A stretch of DNA of 64,000 bases from Rufibacter sediminis (GTDB lineage Bacteria > Bacteroidota > Bacteroidia > Cytophagales > Hymenobacteraceae), in NCBI RefSeq assembly GCF_014269285.1, contig NZ_JACOAF010000022.1:124001-188000 (forward strand), given 5' to 3'. Positions 18,357 through 26,503 of the stretch are shown in pieces. The notes beneath the pieces are model-generated. The model was not told the DNA's origin. It did not search any database and saw nothing but the letters and a program-made list of their open reading frames with translations. Numbering within the stretch: position 1 is the first letter of the stretch; every line of letters begins with the position of its first letter. A program made the translations under genes and the position numbers.

Positions 18357-19361
18357 ATGCAAACCGATCTATTCCAAGAAACCCTTGACACCGCCGCTGC
18401 CTCCACCATGGCTGCGGCGGTGATTACCGCTCCTAAACAAGTAGAAATCCAGGAAGTGGCGCTGCCCGAACCAAATGCCACGCAAGTGCGCATTAAGCTG
18501 GAAGGCTGCGGACTGTGCGCCTCCAACATTCCCGTGTGGGAAGGCCGCGAGTGGTTCACCTACCCTATCCCGTCGGGGAATCCCGGCCACGAAGGCTGGG
18601 GCATCATTGATGCCGTGGGTTCTGAGGTAAAAGACCTGAAAGTAGGCGACCGCGTGGCCGCTCTTTCCTATAATTCCTATGCTGCCTATGACGTAGCTGA
18701 GGCCACTTCGGTGGTGAAGTTACCGGAGTCACTGGCGGGCAAACCGTTCCCCGGCGAGCCATTGGGCTGCGCCATGAACATCTTCAAACGTTCCGATATC
18801 AAAGCCGGACAGACCGTCGCCATTTTGGGCATCGGGTTTCTGGGGGCTTTGTTGGTACAATTAGCCAAAGAGGCGGGCGCCAGGGTTATTGCCATTTCCC
18901 AGCGTCCGTTCTCTTTGGACATCGCGCAGCAGTGCGGTGCCGATGAAATCATCCCGATGGATGACCACTTCAAGATCATCGAGCGCGTGAAAGAACTCAC
19001 CGGCGAGGTTTTCTGCGACCGCGTGATTGAGTGCACCGGCAAAGAATGGCCTCTGAACCTGTCCGGTGAGTTGTGCCAAGAGCGTGGCAGATTGATCATT
19101 GCCGGTTTCCACCAGGACGGCATGCGCCAGGTGAACATCCAGCTCTGGAACTGGCGCGGCCTGGATGTGATCAATGCCCACGAACGTGATCCGCAGATGT
19201 ACTTAGACGGTATCCAAGAAGCGGTAGAAGCCGTGGAAAGCGGCCGCCTGAAACCCGAGATGCTCTACACCCACACCTTCCCGCTGGAAAACATGGAAGA
19301 AGCGTTCGCCGCCTTAACAGACCGACCAGAAGGGTTCATGAAGGCGATTGTGACGATGTAG
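18357..19361 (+). CDS. Zinc-binding MDR alcohol dehydrogenase
   Basis: 334 residues. The N-terminal GroES-like domain has GCGLCASNIPVWEG and PGHEGWGIIDAVG, placing the catalytic zinc ligands Cys and His-Glu. The Rossmann domain follows with LGIGFLGALLVQLAKEAGA. The structural zinc loop with four cysteines is absent, as in some shorter sorbitol/threonine dehydrogenase-type members. It probably oxidises or reduces a sugar or cyclitol hydroxyl. It lies 9 bp after the fusion gene and is clearly in the same operon. Confidence 0.87.
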   Translation: MQTDLFQETLDTAAASTMAAAVITAPKQVEIQEVALPEPNATQVRIKLEGCGLCASNIPVWEGREWFTYPIPSGNPGHEGWGIIDAVGSEVKDLKVGDRVAALSYNSYAAYDVAEATSVVKLPESLAGKPFPGEPLGCAMNIFKRSDIKAGQTVAILGIGFLGALLVQLAKEAGARVIAISQRPFSLDIAQQCGADEIIPMDDHFKIIERVKELTGEVFCDRVIECTGKEWPLNLSGELCQERGRLIIAGFHQDGMRQVNIQLWNWRGLDVINAHERDPQMYLDGIQEAVEAVESGRLKPEMLYTHTFPLENMEEAFAALTDRPEGFMKAIVTM

Positions 19362-19382
19362 GATTTGAATGGCACGCATTCC

Positions 19383-19523
19383 GTCCCCCTTTGAAGGGGG
19401 TAGGGGGATGACAAAGCCGCTCAAGTTCTAAGCAAAACCGGCCTCTAGTAATGGCTTAAAAATTGAAATTGGGAAAGTTGCTCAGCACGAGTAAACATCC
19501 CCCTCCCCCCCTTCAAAGGGGGA
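19383..19523. repeat. REPIN, family with CCCCCTTTGAAGGGGG
   Basis: Inverted pair: 19383-19411 (GTCCCCCTTTGAAGGGGG, then TAGGGGGATGA) and 19496-19523 in reverse. The same pair recurs at 50967-51107. Confidence 0.85.
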
Positions 19524-19541
19524 CAAACAATAACAAACCAA

Positions 19542-19575
19542 TTTTGGCCCTGTTTTCAGAAAAGCAGGGCCAAAA
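19542..19575. repeat. GTTT palindrome family copy
   Basis: TTTTGGCCCTGTTTTCAG / AAAAGCAGGGCCAAAA. The stem is perfect apart from one bulge. It sits between the dehydrogenase and the Gfo/Idh gene. Confidence 0.8.
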
Positions 19576-19619
19576 CATGCTTCTACAAAGAAGCTTAACC
19601 AAACAGACCCTTTCAACCT

Positions 19620-20666
19620 ATGGCTGAAAATACTTTACTAGAATCAAACAAAGAAGCCGCGGCCCCCACTTCGGCTTCCACAGATACGCTTAAACTCGGT
19701 TTCCTGGGCATCGGCTGGATTGGCCGCAACCGCATGGAAGCCATCGCCAACTCCGGCCTGGGCGAAGTCACCGCCGTGGTGGACCCGGTGCCGCAAAACG
19801 TAGAAGAAGCCCAGAAAACGGCTCCCAACGCCAAAGTGGGCGACAGCATCAATGATTTATTGACTGAAGAAATAGACGGCGTAGTCATTGCCACCCCTAG
19901 CGCTTTCCACGCCGATCAATCCATTCAGGCCTTAGAGAGCGGCAAAGCTGTTTTCTGCCAGAAGCCTTTGGGCCGATTTGCCGAGGAAACCAGACGCGTG
20001 GTGGAAGCGGCGCGCAAAGCCGATACGCTGTTGGGCGTAGACCTCTCCTACCGCAGCACCGTGGCCATGCGCAAAGTGTATGATCTGGTGAAATCTGGCG
20101 AACTGGGCGACATCTACGGCGTGGAACTGGTGTTCCACAATGCCTATGGCCCTGACAAGCCGTGGTTCTATGACCCGAAGCTTTCCGGCGGCGGCTGCGT
20201 GATTGACCTGGGCGTGCACTTAGTGGATTTAGCCCTCTGGACCTTAGATTTCCCCGAGGTGGAAAAGGTGACCAGCAGCCTGTTCACCAAAGGCAAACGC
20301 CTGACCTCCGCAGATGATACCGTCGAGGATTACGCCACTGCCAGCATCCAATTGGCAACCGGTCCGCACGTGCAGTTGAGCTGCTCCTGGAACTTGCCCG
20401 CCGGGCAGGAAGCCGTCATCAGCGCCACGTTCTACGGCACCAAAGGCGGGGTGGCCTTCAAAAACGTGAACGGCTCTTTCTATGACTTCGTGGCCGAGCG
20501 CTTCTGGGGCACCCAAACCGAGACGCTGGTTTCCCCTCCCGATGCCTGGGGCGGACGCGCCGGCGTGGAGTGGGCGCAACGCGTGGCCAACGGCGAGAAG
20601 TTCAGCGAAGAAGCCGAGCAGTTTGTGAAAGTAGCAGAAGTACTAGACAGAATTTATGATAGATAA
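19620..20666 (+). CDS. Gfo/Idh/MocA family oxidoreductase
   Basis: 348 residues. The N-terminal Rossmann fold has GFLGIGWIGRNRM (residues 26-38). The family EKP motif appears as CQKPLGR near residue 118. The C-terminal substrate domain has GGGCVIDLGVHLVDLALW with the catalytic Asp/His pair. Such enzymes oxidise or reduce sugars, inositols or NDP-sugars with NAD(P). Its last 11 bases overlap the start of the GT4 gene, so the two are translationally coupled. Substrate unknown. Confidence 0.88.
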   Translation: MAENTLLESNKEAAAPTSASTDTLKLGFLGIGWIGRNRMEAIANSGLGEVTAVVDPVPQNVEEAQKTAPNAKVGDSINDLLTEEIDGVVIATPSAFHADQSIQALESGKAVFCQKPLGRFAEETRRVVEAARKADTLLGVDLSYRSTVAMRKVYDLVKSGELGDIYGVELVFHNAYGPDKPWFYDPKLSGGGCVIDLGVHLVDLALWTLDFPEVEKVTSSLFTKGKRLTSADDTVEDYATASIQLATGPHVQLSCSWNLPAGQEAVISATFYGTKGGVAFKNVNGSFYDFVAERFWGTQTETLVSPPDAWGGRAGVEWAQRVANGEKFSEEAEQFVKVAEVLDRIYDR

Positions 20667-21780
20667 ACCGCATCGGCGCGTGCTCATGACCACCGACAGC
20701 GTGGGCGGCGTCTGGACGTACAGTCTGGAGCTCATCCGCGCGTTGGCCCCCCATAACGTGCACTTTTACCTGGCCACCATGGGCGCAGCCATCACCCTGC
20801 AGCAACGGCAGGAACTGGCGGTCCTCACCAACGTGACCGTCTATGAAAGTGAATACCAACTGGAATGGATGGACAATCCCTGGACCGAGGTAGACCAGGC
20901 CGGCGAGTGGCTCCTGGAACTGAACGAACAGCTCAACCCAGACCTCATCCACCTGAACAACTTCTGCCACGGCCATCTGCCCTGGAACAAACCGGTGCTC
21001 ATGGTCATCCACTCCTGTGTGCAGACCTGGTGGCGCGCCATGAAAGGCGAGAACGCGCCGGCAGACAGACACTATTATTATGAACGCGTCCGCGATGGCC
21101 TGCAAGCGGCCGATGTAGTGGTGGCCCCTACCCAGGCCATGCTGGACGAGGCCGAAGCCGTTTACGGGCAGTTTTCCCAAAAACAGGTCATAAACAACGG
21201 CCGTGATCCGCATGCCTTCCGCTTCGGGCGCAAAGAGCCGTTCATCTTCAGCATGGGCCGCGTGTGGGACGAAGCCAAGAACATCGCCCTGCTCACCCAG
21301 GTAGCCGACAGCGTGGACTGGCCCATTTACATTGCGGGTGATGCCGTGCATCCGGCCACCGGCGACAGCAAGCTGTTCAAGAACGTGCATTTCCTGGGCA
21401 AACTCTCCCAGCGCGAAGTAGCCGACTGGCTTTCCCGCGCCTCGTTGTACGTGCTGCCCGCCAAGTATGAGCCCTTCGGGTTGTCTATTCTGGAAGCCGC
21501 TTTTTCGGGCTGCGCCCTGGTGCTGGGCAAAATCAATAGCCTCAAAGAAATCTGGGGAACCTCCGCCGAGTACGTAGACACCAACGACGCGGAAGGCTTA
21601 GCCACCATTCTCCAGAAGTTCATTGACGATGAATTCCTGCGCAACATCATGGCCTGCCGGGCCGTGAAAAAAGCCCAGGATTACACCACCACGCTCATGG
21701 CCCAGGAATATCTGCAAGCCTATGCCACCCTACCCAACCGCGTCAAGGACAGAGCGCCTGATGAGGTGGAGACCTTATAA
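20656..21780 (+). CDS. Glycosyltransferase family 4 (GT-B)
   Basis: 374 residues. The N-terminal domain begins RRVLMTTDSVGGVWTYSLEL, typical of GT4. The C-terminal nucleotide-sugar domain has FSMGRVWDEAKN and PAKYEPFGLSILEAAFSGC, with the E-x7-E catalytic motif. It transfers a sugar from an NDP-donor in the cytoplasm. It overlaps the Gfo/Idh gene by 11 bp. A nested hairpin and REPIN follow the stop. Confidence 0.88.
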   Translation: MIDKPHRRVLMTTDSVGGVWTYSLELIRALAPHNVHFYLATMGAAITLQQRQELAVLTNVTVYESEYQLEWMDNPWTEVDQAGEWLLELNEQLNPDLIHLNNFCHGHLPWNKPVLMVIHSCVQTWWRAMKGENAPADRHYYYERVRDGLQAADVVVAPTQAMLDEAEAVYGQFSQKQVINNGRDPHAFRFGRKEPFIFSMGRVWDEAKNIALLTQVADSVDWPIYIAGDAVHPATGDSKLFKNVHFLGKLSQREVADWLSRASLYVLPAKYEPFGLSILEAAFSGCALVLGKINSLKEIWGTSAEYVDTNDAEGLATILQKFIDDEFLRNIMACRAVKKAQDYTTTLMAQEYLQAYATLPNRVKDRAPDEVETL

Positions 21781-21825
21781 ATTTTCTATCTGGTTCAAGT
21801 CTGTGACTTGGACCAGATAGAAAAT
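21781..21825. repeat. Nested hairpin after the GT4 gene
   Basis: ATTTTCTATCTGG pairs with CCAGATAGAAAAT, and CAAGT with ACTTG inside. The inner part (CTGGTTCAAG.. ACTTGGACC) matches repeats at 35150, 35871 and 53750. It probably also terminates transcription. Confidence 0.75.
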
Positions 21826-21899
21826 GTAGGGGCAATCCCTTGTGGTTGCCCTAATGCGGTGCAAACGTGAACGGGCAACCACAAGGGATTGCCCCTACA
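21825..21899. repeat. REPIN, family GTAGGGGCAATCCCTTG
   Basis: TGTAGGGGCAATCCCTTGTG with GTTGCCC (21825-21851), and its exact inverse at 21873-21899. The same pair flanks and invades the RAYT gene at 29.2-29.7 kb. Confidence 0.9.
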
Positions 21900-21948
21900 A
21901 ACAAAACCAAAATACTAGTACCCAACTACTAGCATCTAACTAAAAACT

Positions 21949-23088
21949 ATGAAACTGGTATTATTCTACCACTCCCTGCTCTCCGACTGGAACCACGGCA
22001 ACGCCCACTTCCTGCGCGGCATTGTGCAGGAACTCAAGAGCCGCGGCCATGACGTGCAGGTTTACGAACCCAAAGACGGCTGGAGCCTCAGCAACCTCAT
22101 CTCGCAGTACGGCGAGGAGAAAATTGAGGAGCTGCACCAATACTACCCTGGCCTGGACACCAACTTCTACGAACTGGACACGCTCAACTTAGACGAGGTG
22201 CTGGCCGGTGCCGATTTGGTGTTGGTGCACGAATGGAACGACCATGACCTAGTGCGCCTGGTGGGCGAGCATCGCAGCAAAAACAACTACCGCCTGCTGT
22301 TCCATGACACCCACCACCGGGCTGTGACCGAGCGCGAGAGCATGGCCGCGTATGACCTCAGCCACTATGATGGCGTGTTGGCCTTCGGGAATGTCATCAA
22401 AGAACTGTACCTGAACGAGGGCTGGACCAAGAAAGCCTGGACCTGGCACGAAGCCGCCGATACCCGTATTTTCTATCCGCGCACCGCTACCGAGAAGGAA
22501 GGTGATTTGGTCTGGATTGGCAACTGGGGCGACGAGGAACGCACCGCTGAGCTGCACGAATTCCTGCTGAACCCGGTGAAAGAACTCGGCCTGAAAGCCA
22601 AAGTCTACGGGGTGCGCTACCCAGACCATGCCATCAAATCTCTGGCCGAAGCTGGCATTGAATACGGTGAGTGGCTGCCCAACTACAAAGCGCCTGAGGT
22701 GTTCGCCAAATACAAAGTGACGGTACACGTGCCGCGCCGTCCGTACGTAGAGGCATTACCGGGTATTCCTACCATCCGTCCGTTTGAGGCGCTGGCCTGC
22801 GGTATTCCGCTCATCACCGCGCCCTGGGAAGATGCCGAAAACCTGTTCACGCCGGGTGAAGATTTCCTGGTAGCCAGAAACGGCGAAGAAATGAAAAAAC
22901 ACCTCCAAAGCGTGTTGCAAGACACTCGGCGCACCCAAGACATGGTGGCCGATGGCCTGCGCACCATCAACCGCCGACACTCTTGCTCCCACCGCGTGAA
23001 CGAGCTGGAGGAAATCTGCGAAGAACTGGGCATCGCGCCCGAAAAAATCTATCCATCCTCAAAATCTCCTGTGACCCATGCAGAATAA
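21949..23088 (+). CDS. CgeB-like GT-B glycosyltransferase (copy 1 of 3)
   Basis: 379 residues. It starts MKLVLFYHSLLSDWNHGNAH and has FLRGIVQELKSRGHDV, a pattern shared by the next two genes (WNG/WGNG then RGIVR.L..RGH). The C-terminal part has IPTIRPFEALACGIPLITAPW followed by LFTPGEDFLVAR, as in CgeB/GT1-like spore- and polysaccharide-type transferases. It overlaps the next gene by 11 bp. Donor and acceptor unknown. Confidence 0.82.
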   Translation: MKLVLFYHSLLSDWNHGNAHFLRGIVQELKSRGHDVQVYEPKDGWSLSNLISQYGEEKIEELHQYYPGLDTNFYELDTLNLDEVLAGADLVLVHEWNDHDLVRLVGEHRSKNNYRLLFHDTHHRAVTERESMAAYDLSHYDGVLAFGNVIKELYLNEGWTKKAWTWHEAADTRIFYPRTATEKEGDLVWIGNWGDEERTAELHEFLLNPVKELGLKAKVYGVRYPDHAIKSLAEAGIEYGEWLPNYKAPEVFAKYKVTVHVPRRPYVEALPGIPTIRPFEALACGIPLITAPWEDAENLFTPGEDFLVARNGEEMKKHLQSVLQDTRRTQDMVADGLRTINRRHSCSHRVNELEEICEELGIAPEKIYPSSKSPVTHAE

Positions 23089-24205
23089 AAAGCTCAACAT
23101 CGCCTTCTTCGGCTCAAGTTTAGTATCAGCGTACTGGAACGGTGCCGCCACCTACTACCGCGGCATCGTGCGGGCCTTGCATGACCGCGGCCACCAGGTG
23201 ACCTTCTATGAACCCGATGCCTACCAACGTCAGGAAAACCGCGACATTCCGGACGCCGAGTACGCCAAAGTAGTGGTGTATCCGGCCACCGAGGAAGCCG
23301 TGTACCAGATGCTGGAAGACGCGGCCTCGGCCGATGTGGTAGTAAAAGCCAGCGGCGTGGGCGTTTTTGACGAGCTGCTGGAAGCCGAAGTACTGAAACT
23401 ACAAAGCCAGAATTGCCTCGTGATTTTCTGGGACGTAGACGCGCCCGCCACCCTGGACCGGGTAGAAAATGACCCCGCCGATCCGTTTAGAGCCCACGTT
23501 CCGCAATATGACTTGATTCTGACCTACGGCGGCGGCGACCCGGTCATCAACGCGTACGCCAAATTGGGCGCCAAAAAATGCGTGCCCATCTACAACGCGC
23601 TGGACACCGCCACCCACTATCCGGTGGAGCCGGAAGAGCGTTTCGCCTGTGACTTGGCTTTCCTGGGCAACCGCCTACCAGACCGCGAGGCACGCGTAGA
23701 GCAGTTCTTCCTGGACGTAGCCGCCAAATTACCCGAGCAGCAGTTCATCATTGGCGGCAGCGGTTGGGGCGATAAACCCATGTCTGCGAACGTGAACTAC
23801 ATCGGGCACGTGTACACCAAGGAGCACAACGCCTTCAACTGCACGCCTAAAGCGGTGTTGAACATTAGCCGCGAGAGCATGGCCCGCTACGGATTTTCCC
23901 CAGCTACCCGCGTGTTTGAAGCCGCCGGCGCCGGCGCCTGCATCATCACCGATTACTGGGAAGGCATCGACTTCTTCTTCGAGCCGGAGACTGAAATCTT
24001 AGTAGCCAAAGACGGTGCCGAAGTGGCCGAGCAGTTACAGAACCTGACTCCGGAACGTGCCAAAGCCATCGGCGAAGCCGCGTACCAGAAAGTACTGGCC
24101 CAGCACACCTATGGCCACCGTGCCGATGAACTAGAGCAGCTGCTCCTGACCACCCCACGCACCACTACGGCCGCCCCTTCCTCGGCAGACGCTTTGGTGT
24201 CTTAA
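23078..24205 (+). CDS. CgeB-like GT-B glycosyltransferase (copy 2 of 3)
   Basis: 375 residues, paralogous to its neighbours: SAYWNGAATYYRGIVRALHD near the start, and FSPATRVFEAAGAGACIITD with FFEPETEILVAKDG at the C-terminal donor site. It overlaps the upstream gene by 11 bp and is followed by a GTTT palindrome and nested REPs. No membrane segment; cytoplasmic. Confidence 0.83.
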   Translation: MQNKKLNIAFFGSSLVSAYWNGAATYYRGIVRALHDRGHQVTFYEPDAYQRQENRDIPDAEYAKVVVYPATEEAVYQMLEDAASADVVVKASGVGVFDELLEAEVLKLQSQNCLVIFWDVDAPATLDRVENDPADPFRAHVPQYDLILTYGGGDPVINAYAKLGAKKCVPIYNALDTATHYPVEPEERFACDLAFLGNRLPDREARVEQFFLDVAAKLPEQQFIIGGSGWGDKPMSANVNYIGHVYTKEHNAFNCTPKAVLNISRESMARYGFSPATRVFEAAGAGACIITDYWEGIDFFFEPETEILVAKDGAEVAEQLQNLTPERAKAIGEAAYQKVLAQHTYGHRADELEQLLLTTPRTTTAAPSSADALVS

Positions 24206-24210
24206 TGGAT

Positions 24211-24254
24211 TTCCGTTCTGGGGCTGTTTTTCAGAAAATAGCCCTAAAACGGAA
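24211..24254. repeat. GTTT palindrome with extended outer stem
   Basis: TTCCGTTCTGGGGCTGTTTT, TCAG, AAAATAGCCCTAAAACGGAA, six bases after the stop codon. Confidence 0.82.
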
Positions 24255-24266
24255 CATGTCTGAGCC

Positions 24267-24470
24267 GCTGGCGCGAGCGTCCCGCTCGTGTCCGCACGCA
24301 TTCCAGAAAAAAACAGTTGCACACACTCCTGTCATCTTGGAAAGATCTTACGGGCGAACTAGAAAAGCCTTGAATATATGTTACTACCGCTCGCTCACAA
24401 GATCCTTTCAGGATGACAAAAAGAGGGACCTACCATACGTGCGGACACGAGCCGGAGGCTCGCGCCAGCG
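24267..24470. repeat. REPIN nested inside another REPIN
   Basis: The outer pair is GCGCGAGCG..CGCTCGTGTCCGCACG (24267-24298) with its inverse at 24438-24470. Between them lies a second pair: GTCATCTTGGAAAGATCTT (24331-24359) and AAGATCCTTTCAGGATGAC (24389-24417). The inner family recurs at 39696-39782. The order outer-inner-inner-outer suggests that one mobile palindrome inserted into the other. No gene in this interval. Confidence 0.88.
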
Positions 24471-24506
24471 AAAAAGTCTTGATACCTGATACTTGTGTCT
24501 AAAAAT

Positions 24507-25634
24507 ATGAGTCAAAAATCCTTGAACATCGTCATCCTGGGTTTGTCTATTACCTCCAGCTGGGGCAATGGGCACGCCACCACGTTTAGAGGTTTGGTGC
24601 GCGAGTTGCGCAACCGGGGCCACCACATCCTGTTCCTGGAGCGCGACGTGCCGTGGTATGCCTCTAACCGTGACTTACCTAATCCGGAGTACTGCCAAAC
24701 CGAGCTGTACCAATCTCTGGAGGATTTACAGGCCCGTTTCACCGAACAGGTGCAAAACGCGGATTTCGTGCTGGTGGGCTCCTACGTGCCCGAGGGCGTG
24801 GCCGTGGGCGAATGGGCCATCCAGACGGCACATGGCGTGACCGGCTTCTATGACATCGACACGCCGGTGACCCTGGCGAAACTGGCCCGCGAGGACTACG
24901 AGTACCTACACCCGCGCCTCATCCCGCAGTATGATATGTACTTATCGTTCACCGGTGGCCCTACGCTGGAGAAACTGGAGAAAGAGTTCGGGTCGCCTAT
25001 GGCGCGACCGCTGTACTGCTCGTTTGACCCAGAGCTGTACTTCCCCGAGCCCGGCGAAGAGAAAGTGTGGGACCTAGGCTACCTGGGCACTTACTCCGAT
25101 GACCGTCAGCCGCCGCTGGAGAAATTGATGCTGGATGCCGCCCGCGAGTGGCCGCTGGGCAGCTTTGTGGTGGCCGGTCCGCAGTACCCCGAGACCATTC
25201 AGTGGCCGGAGAACTGTGAGTACGTCCACCACCTGCCACCCGCCGAGCACCGGAAATTCTACAACCAGCAGCGCTTCACCCAGAACATCACCCGCGCCGA
25301 CATGATTAAAGCCGGCTACTCGCCCAGCGTGCGCCTCTTCGAAGCCGCCGCCTGCGGTACGCCCATCATCTCCGATTACTGGGACGGGCTAGAGGAACTG
25401 TTTGAATTCAACAAAGAGATTCTGGTCTCCTACTCCGCCGAAGACACCCTGAATTTCCTGATTGACTTACCCGAAGCCGAACGCCTGGCCATTGGCGAAC
25501 GCGCCCGTCAGAAAGTACTGGCCCACCACACCGCCGCCCACCGCGCCCAGGAACTGGAAAGCTACGTTCTGGAAGTCCTGCGTTATGAGTCCAGAGTTAT
25601 GAGTGGGGAAGAAGAAATAAAGTTGGGAAATTAG
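24507..25634 (+). CDS. CgeB-like GT-B glycosyltransferase (copy 3 of 3)
   Basis: 375 residues from the ATG at 24507; a GTG at 24495 is possible but leaves little spacing. Start motif SITSSWGNGHATTFRGLVRE, late motifs SPSVRLFEAAACGTPIISDY and ELFEFNKEILVSYS. It is clearly a paralogue of the two preceding GTs. The pattern suggests stepwise addition of similar sugars. The C-terminal tail after residue 350 (YESRVMSGEEEIKLGN) is low-complexity. Confidence 0.83.
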   Translation: MSQKSLNIVILGLSITSSWGNGHATTFRGLVRELRNRGHHILFLERDVPWYASNRDLPNPEYCQTELYQSLEDLQARFTEQVQNADFVLVGSYVPEGVAVGEWAIQTAHGVTGFYDIDTPVTLAKLAREDYEYLHPRLIPQYDMYLSFTGGPTLEKLEKEFGSPMARPLYCSFDPELYFPEPGEEKVWDLGYLGTYSDDRQPPLEKLMLDAAREWPLGSFVVAGPQYPETIQWPENCEYVHHLPPAEHRKFYNQQRFTQNITRADMIKAGYSPSVRLFEAAACGTPIISDYWDGLEELFEFNKEILVSYSAEDTLNFLIDLPEAERLAIGERARQKVLAHHTAAHRAQELESYVLEVLRYESRVMSGEEEIKLGN

Positions 25635-25659
25635 ATTTTACTTCCATTCACGTGAATGT

Positions 25660-25698
25660 CGTTTTCGGCCTGTTTTGAGAAAAGCAGGCCGAAAATGG
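25660..25698. repeat. GTTT palindrome
   Basis: CGTTTTCGGCCTGTTTTGAG / AAAAGCAGGCCGAAAATGG, 25 bases after the last GT. Confidence 0.8.
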
Positions 25699-25834
25699 TT
25701 TAAGAGAAGCACATCAATAAACAGGTGAAAAGTTTTTCTTGTATACACACTTATCTTATTCCTAACTAAGCTTTACCTAACTCAATTCTGTGGTAAACAG
25801 CAAAACATAAAATCAATTAATCAAACTAAGGCTT

Positions 25835-26452
25835 ATGAGATATATGATATTGCTGCTTTTAGCTACAACAACCGTGTATTCATGCAATCATAAACAAGAT
25901 GAAAAAGCCACAGCTATCAATGCAGAACAAAAACAAATTGTTCTTGCAGCAACTGATTCTACCAAGAATATGCTCAAAAGTGACTCCTTAGATACCAAGA
26001 GCAGCTTGAGTTCAAATTCGAGCAAAGATTTGAAACTAATCCCAAAATTTGAAGTGGAAGTAAGATTAAGCGAGGCAGCCGAGACCAAACTCAAAAGTGA
26101 AAATGAAACTATAATTGTAGGTGCTGACTTCGCTGGAATTCCTAAAGATAAATCCTCAGACTACTATCGTCATCTTGGCTGGATTGAGGTTGCAAATGCA
26201 AAGATGGAACTCCGAACCTCTAGAACGGCTGTATTTAAGAATTTAACTTACCCTAAAGCAATTTTTGATTCTATATCTGAAAAAGACTTTAGAGTAGACA
26301 TCTATGTTGTTAGCGGAAGAAGATCCAGTCAAAACAATATCTTAGATACTGACTTTATCAGTACGAGGATAAGTAAAGTCGGAGGTAAAAAAATTATTGT
26401 TACAGGAAAATTGATAGCAGAAATGGATTCTTTAGAAAGTGTAATTAATTAG
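25835..26452 (+). CDS. AT-rich lipoprotein of unknown function
   Basis: 205 residues. The signal ends in VYSC (Cys about residue 17), followed by a Ser/Asp/Lys-rich linker to residue 65 and a probably beta-rich domain. I do not recognise it. Its AT-rich codon use stands out from the GC-rich genes on both sides, suggesting transfer or relaxed selection. Confidence 0.6.
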   Translation: MRYMILLLLATTTVYSCNHKQDEKATAINAEQKQIVLAATDSTKNMLKSDSLDTKSSLSSNSSKDLKLIPKFEVEVRLSEAAETKLKSENETIIVGADFAGIPKDKSSDYYRHLGWIEVANAKMELRTSRTAVFKNLTYPKAIFDSISEKDFRVDIYVVSGRRSSQNNILDTDFISTRISKVGGKKIIVTGKLIAEMDSLESVIN

Positions 26453-26503
26453 GTCTTGTTGTAAATTAATGCATAATTCATAATAAAAAACTAACCACGG
26501 GAC

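Noticed and set aside
24205-24489. 94-codon open frame on +
   Set aside because: It is made almost wholly of the nested REPINs.
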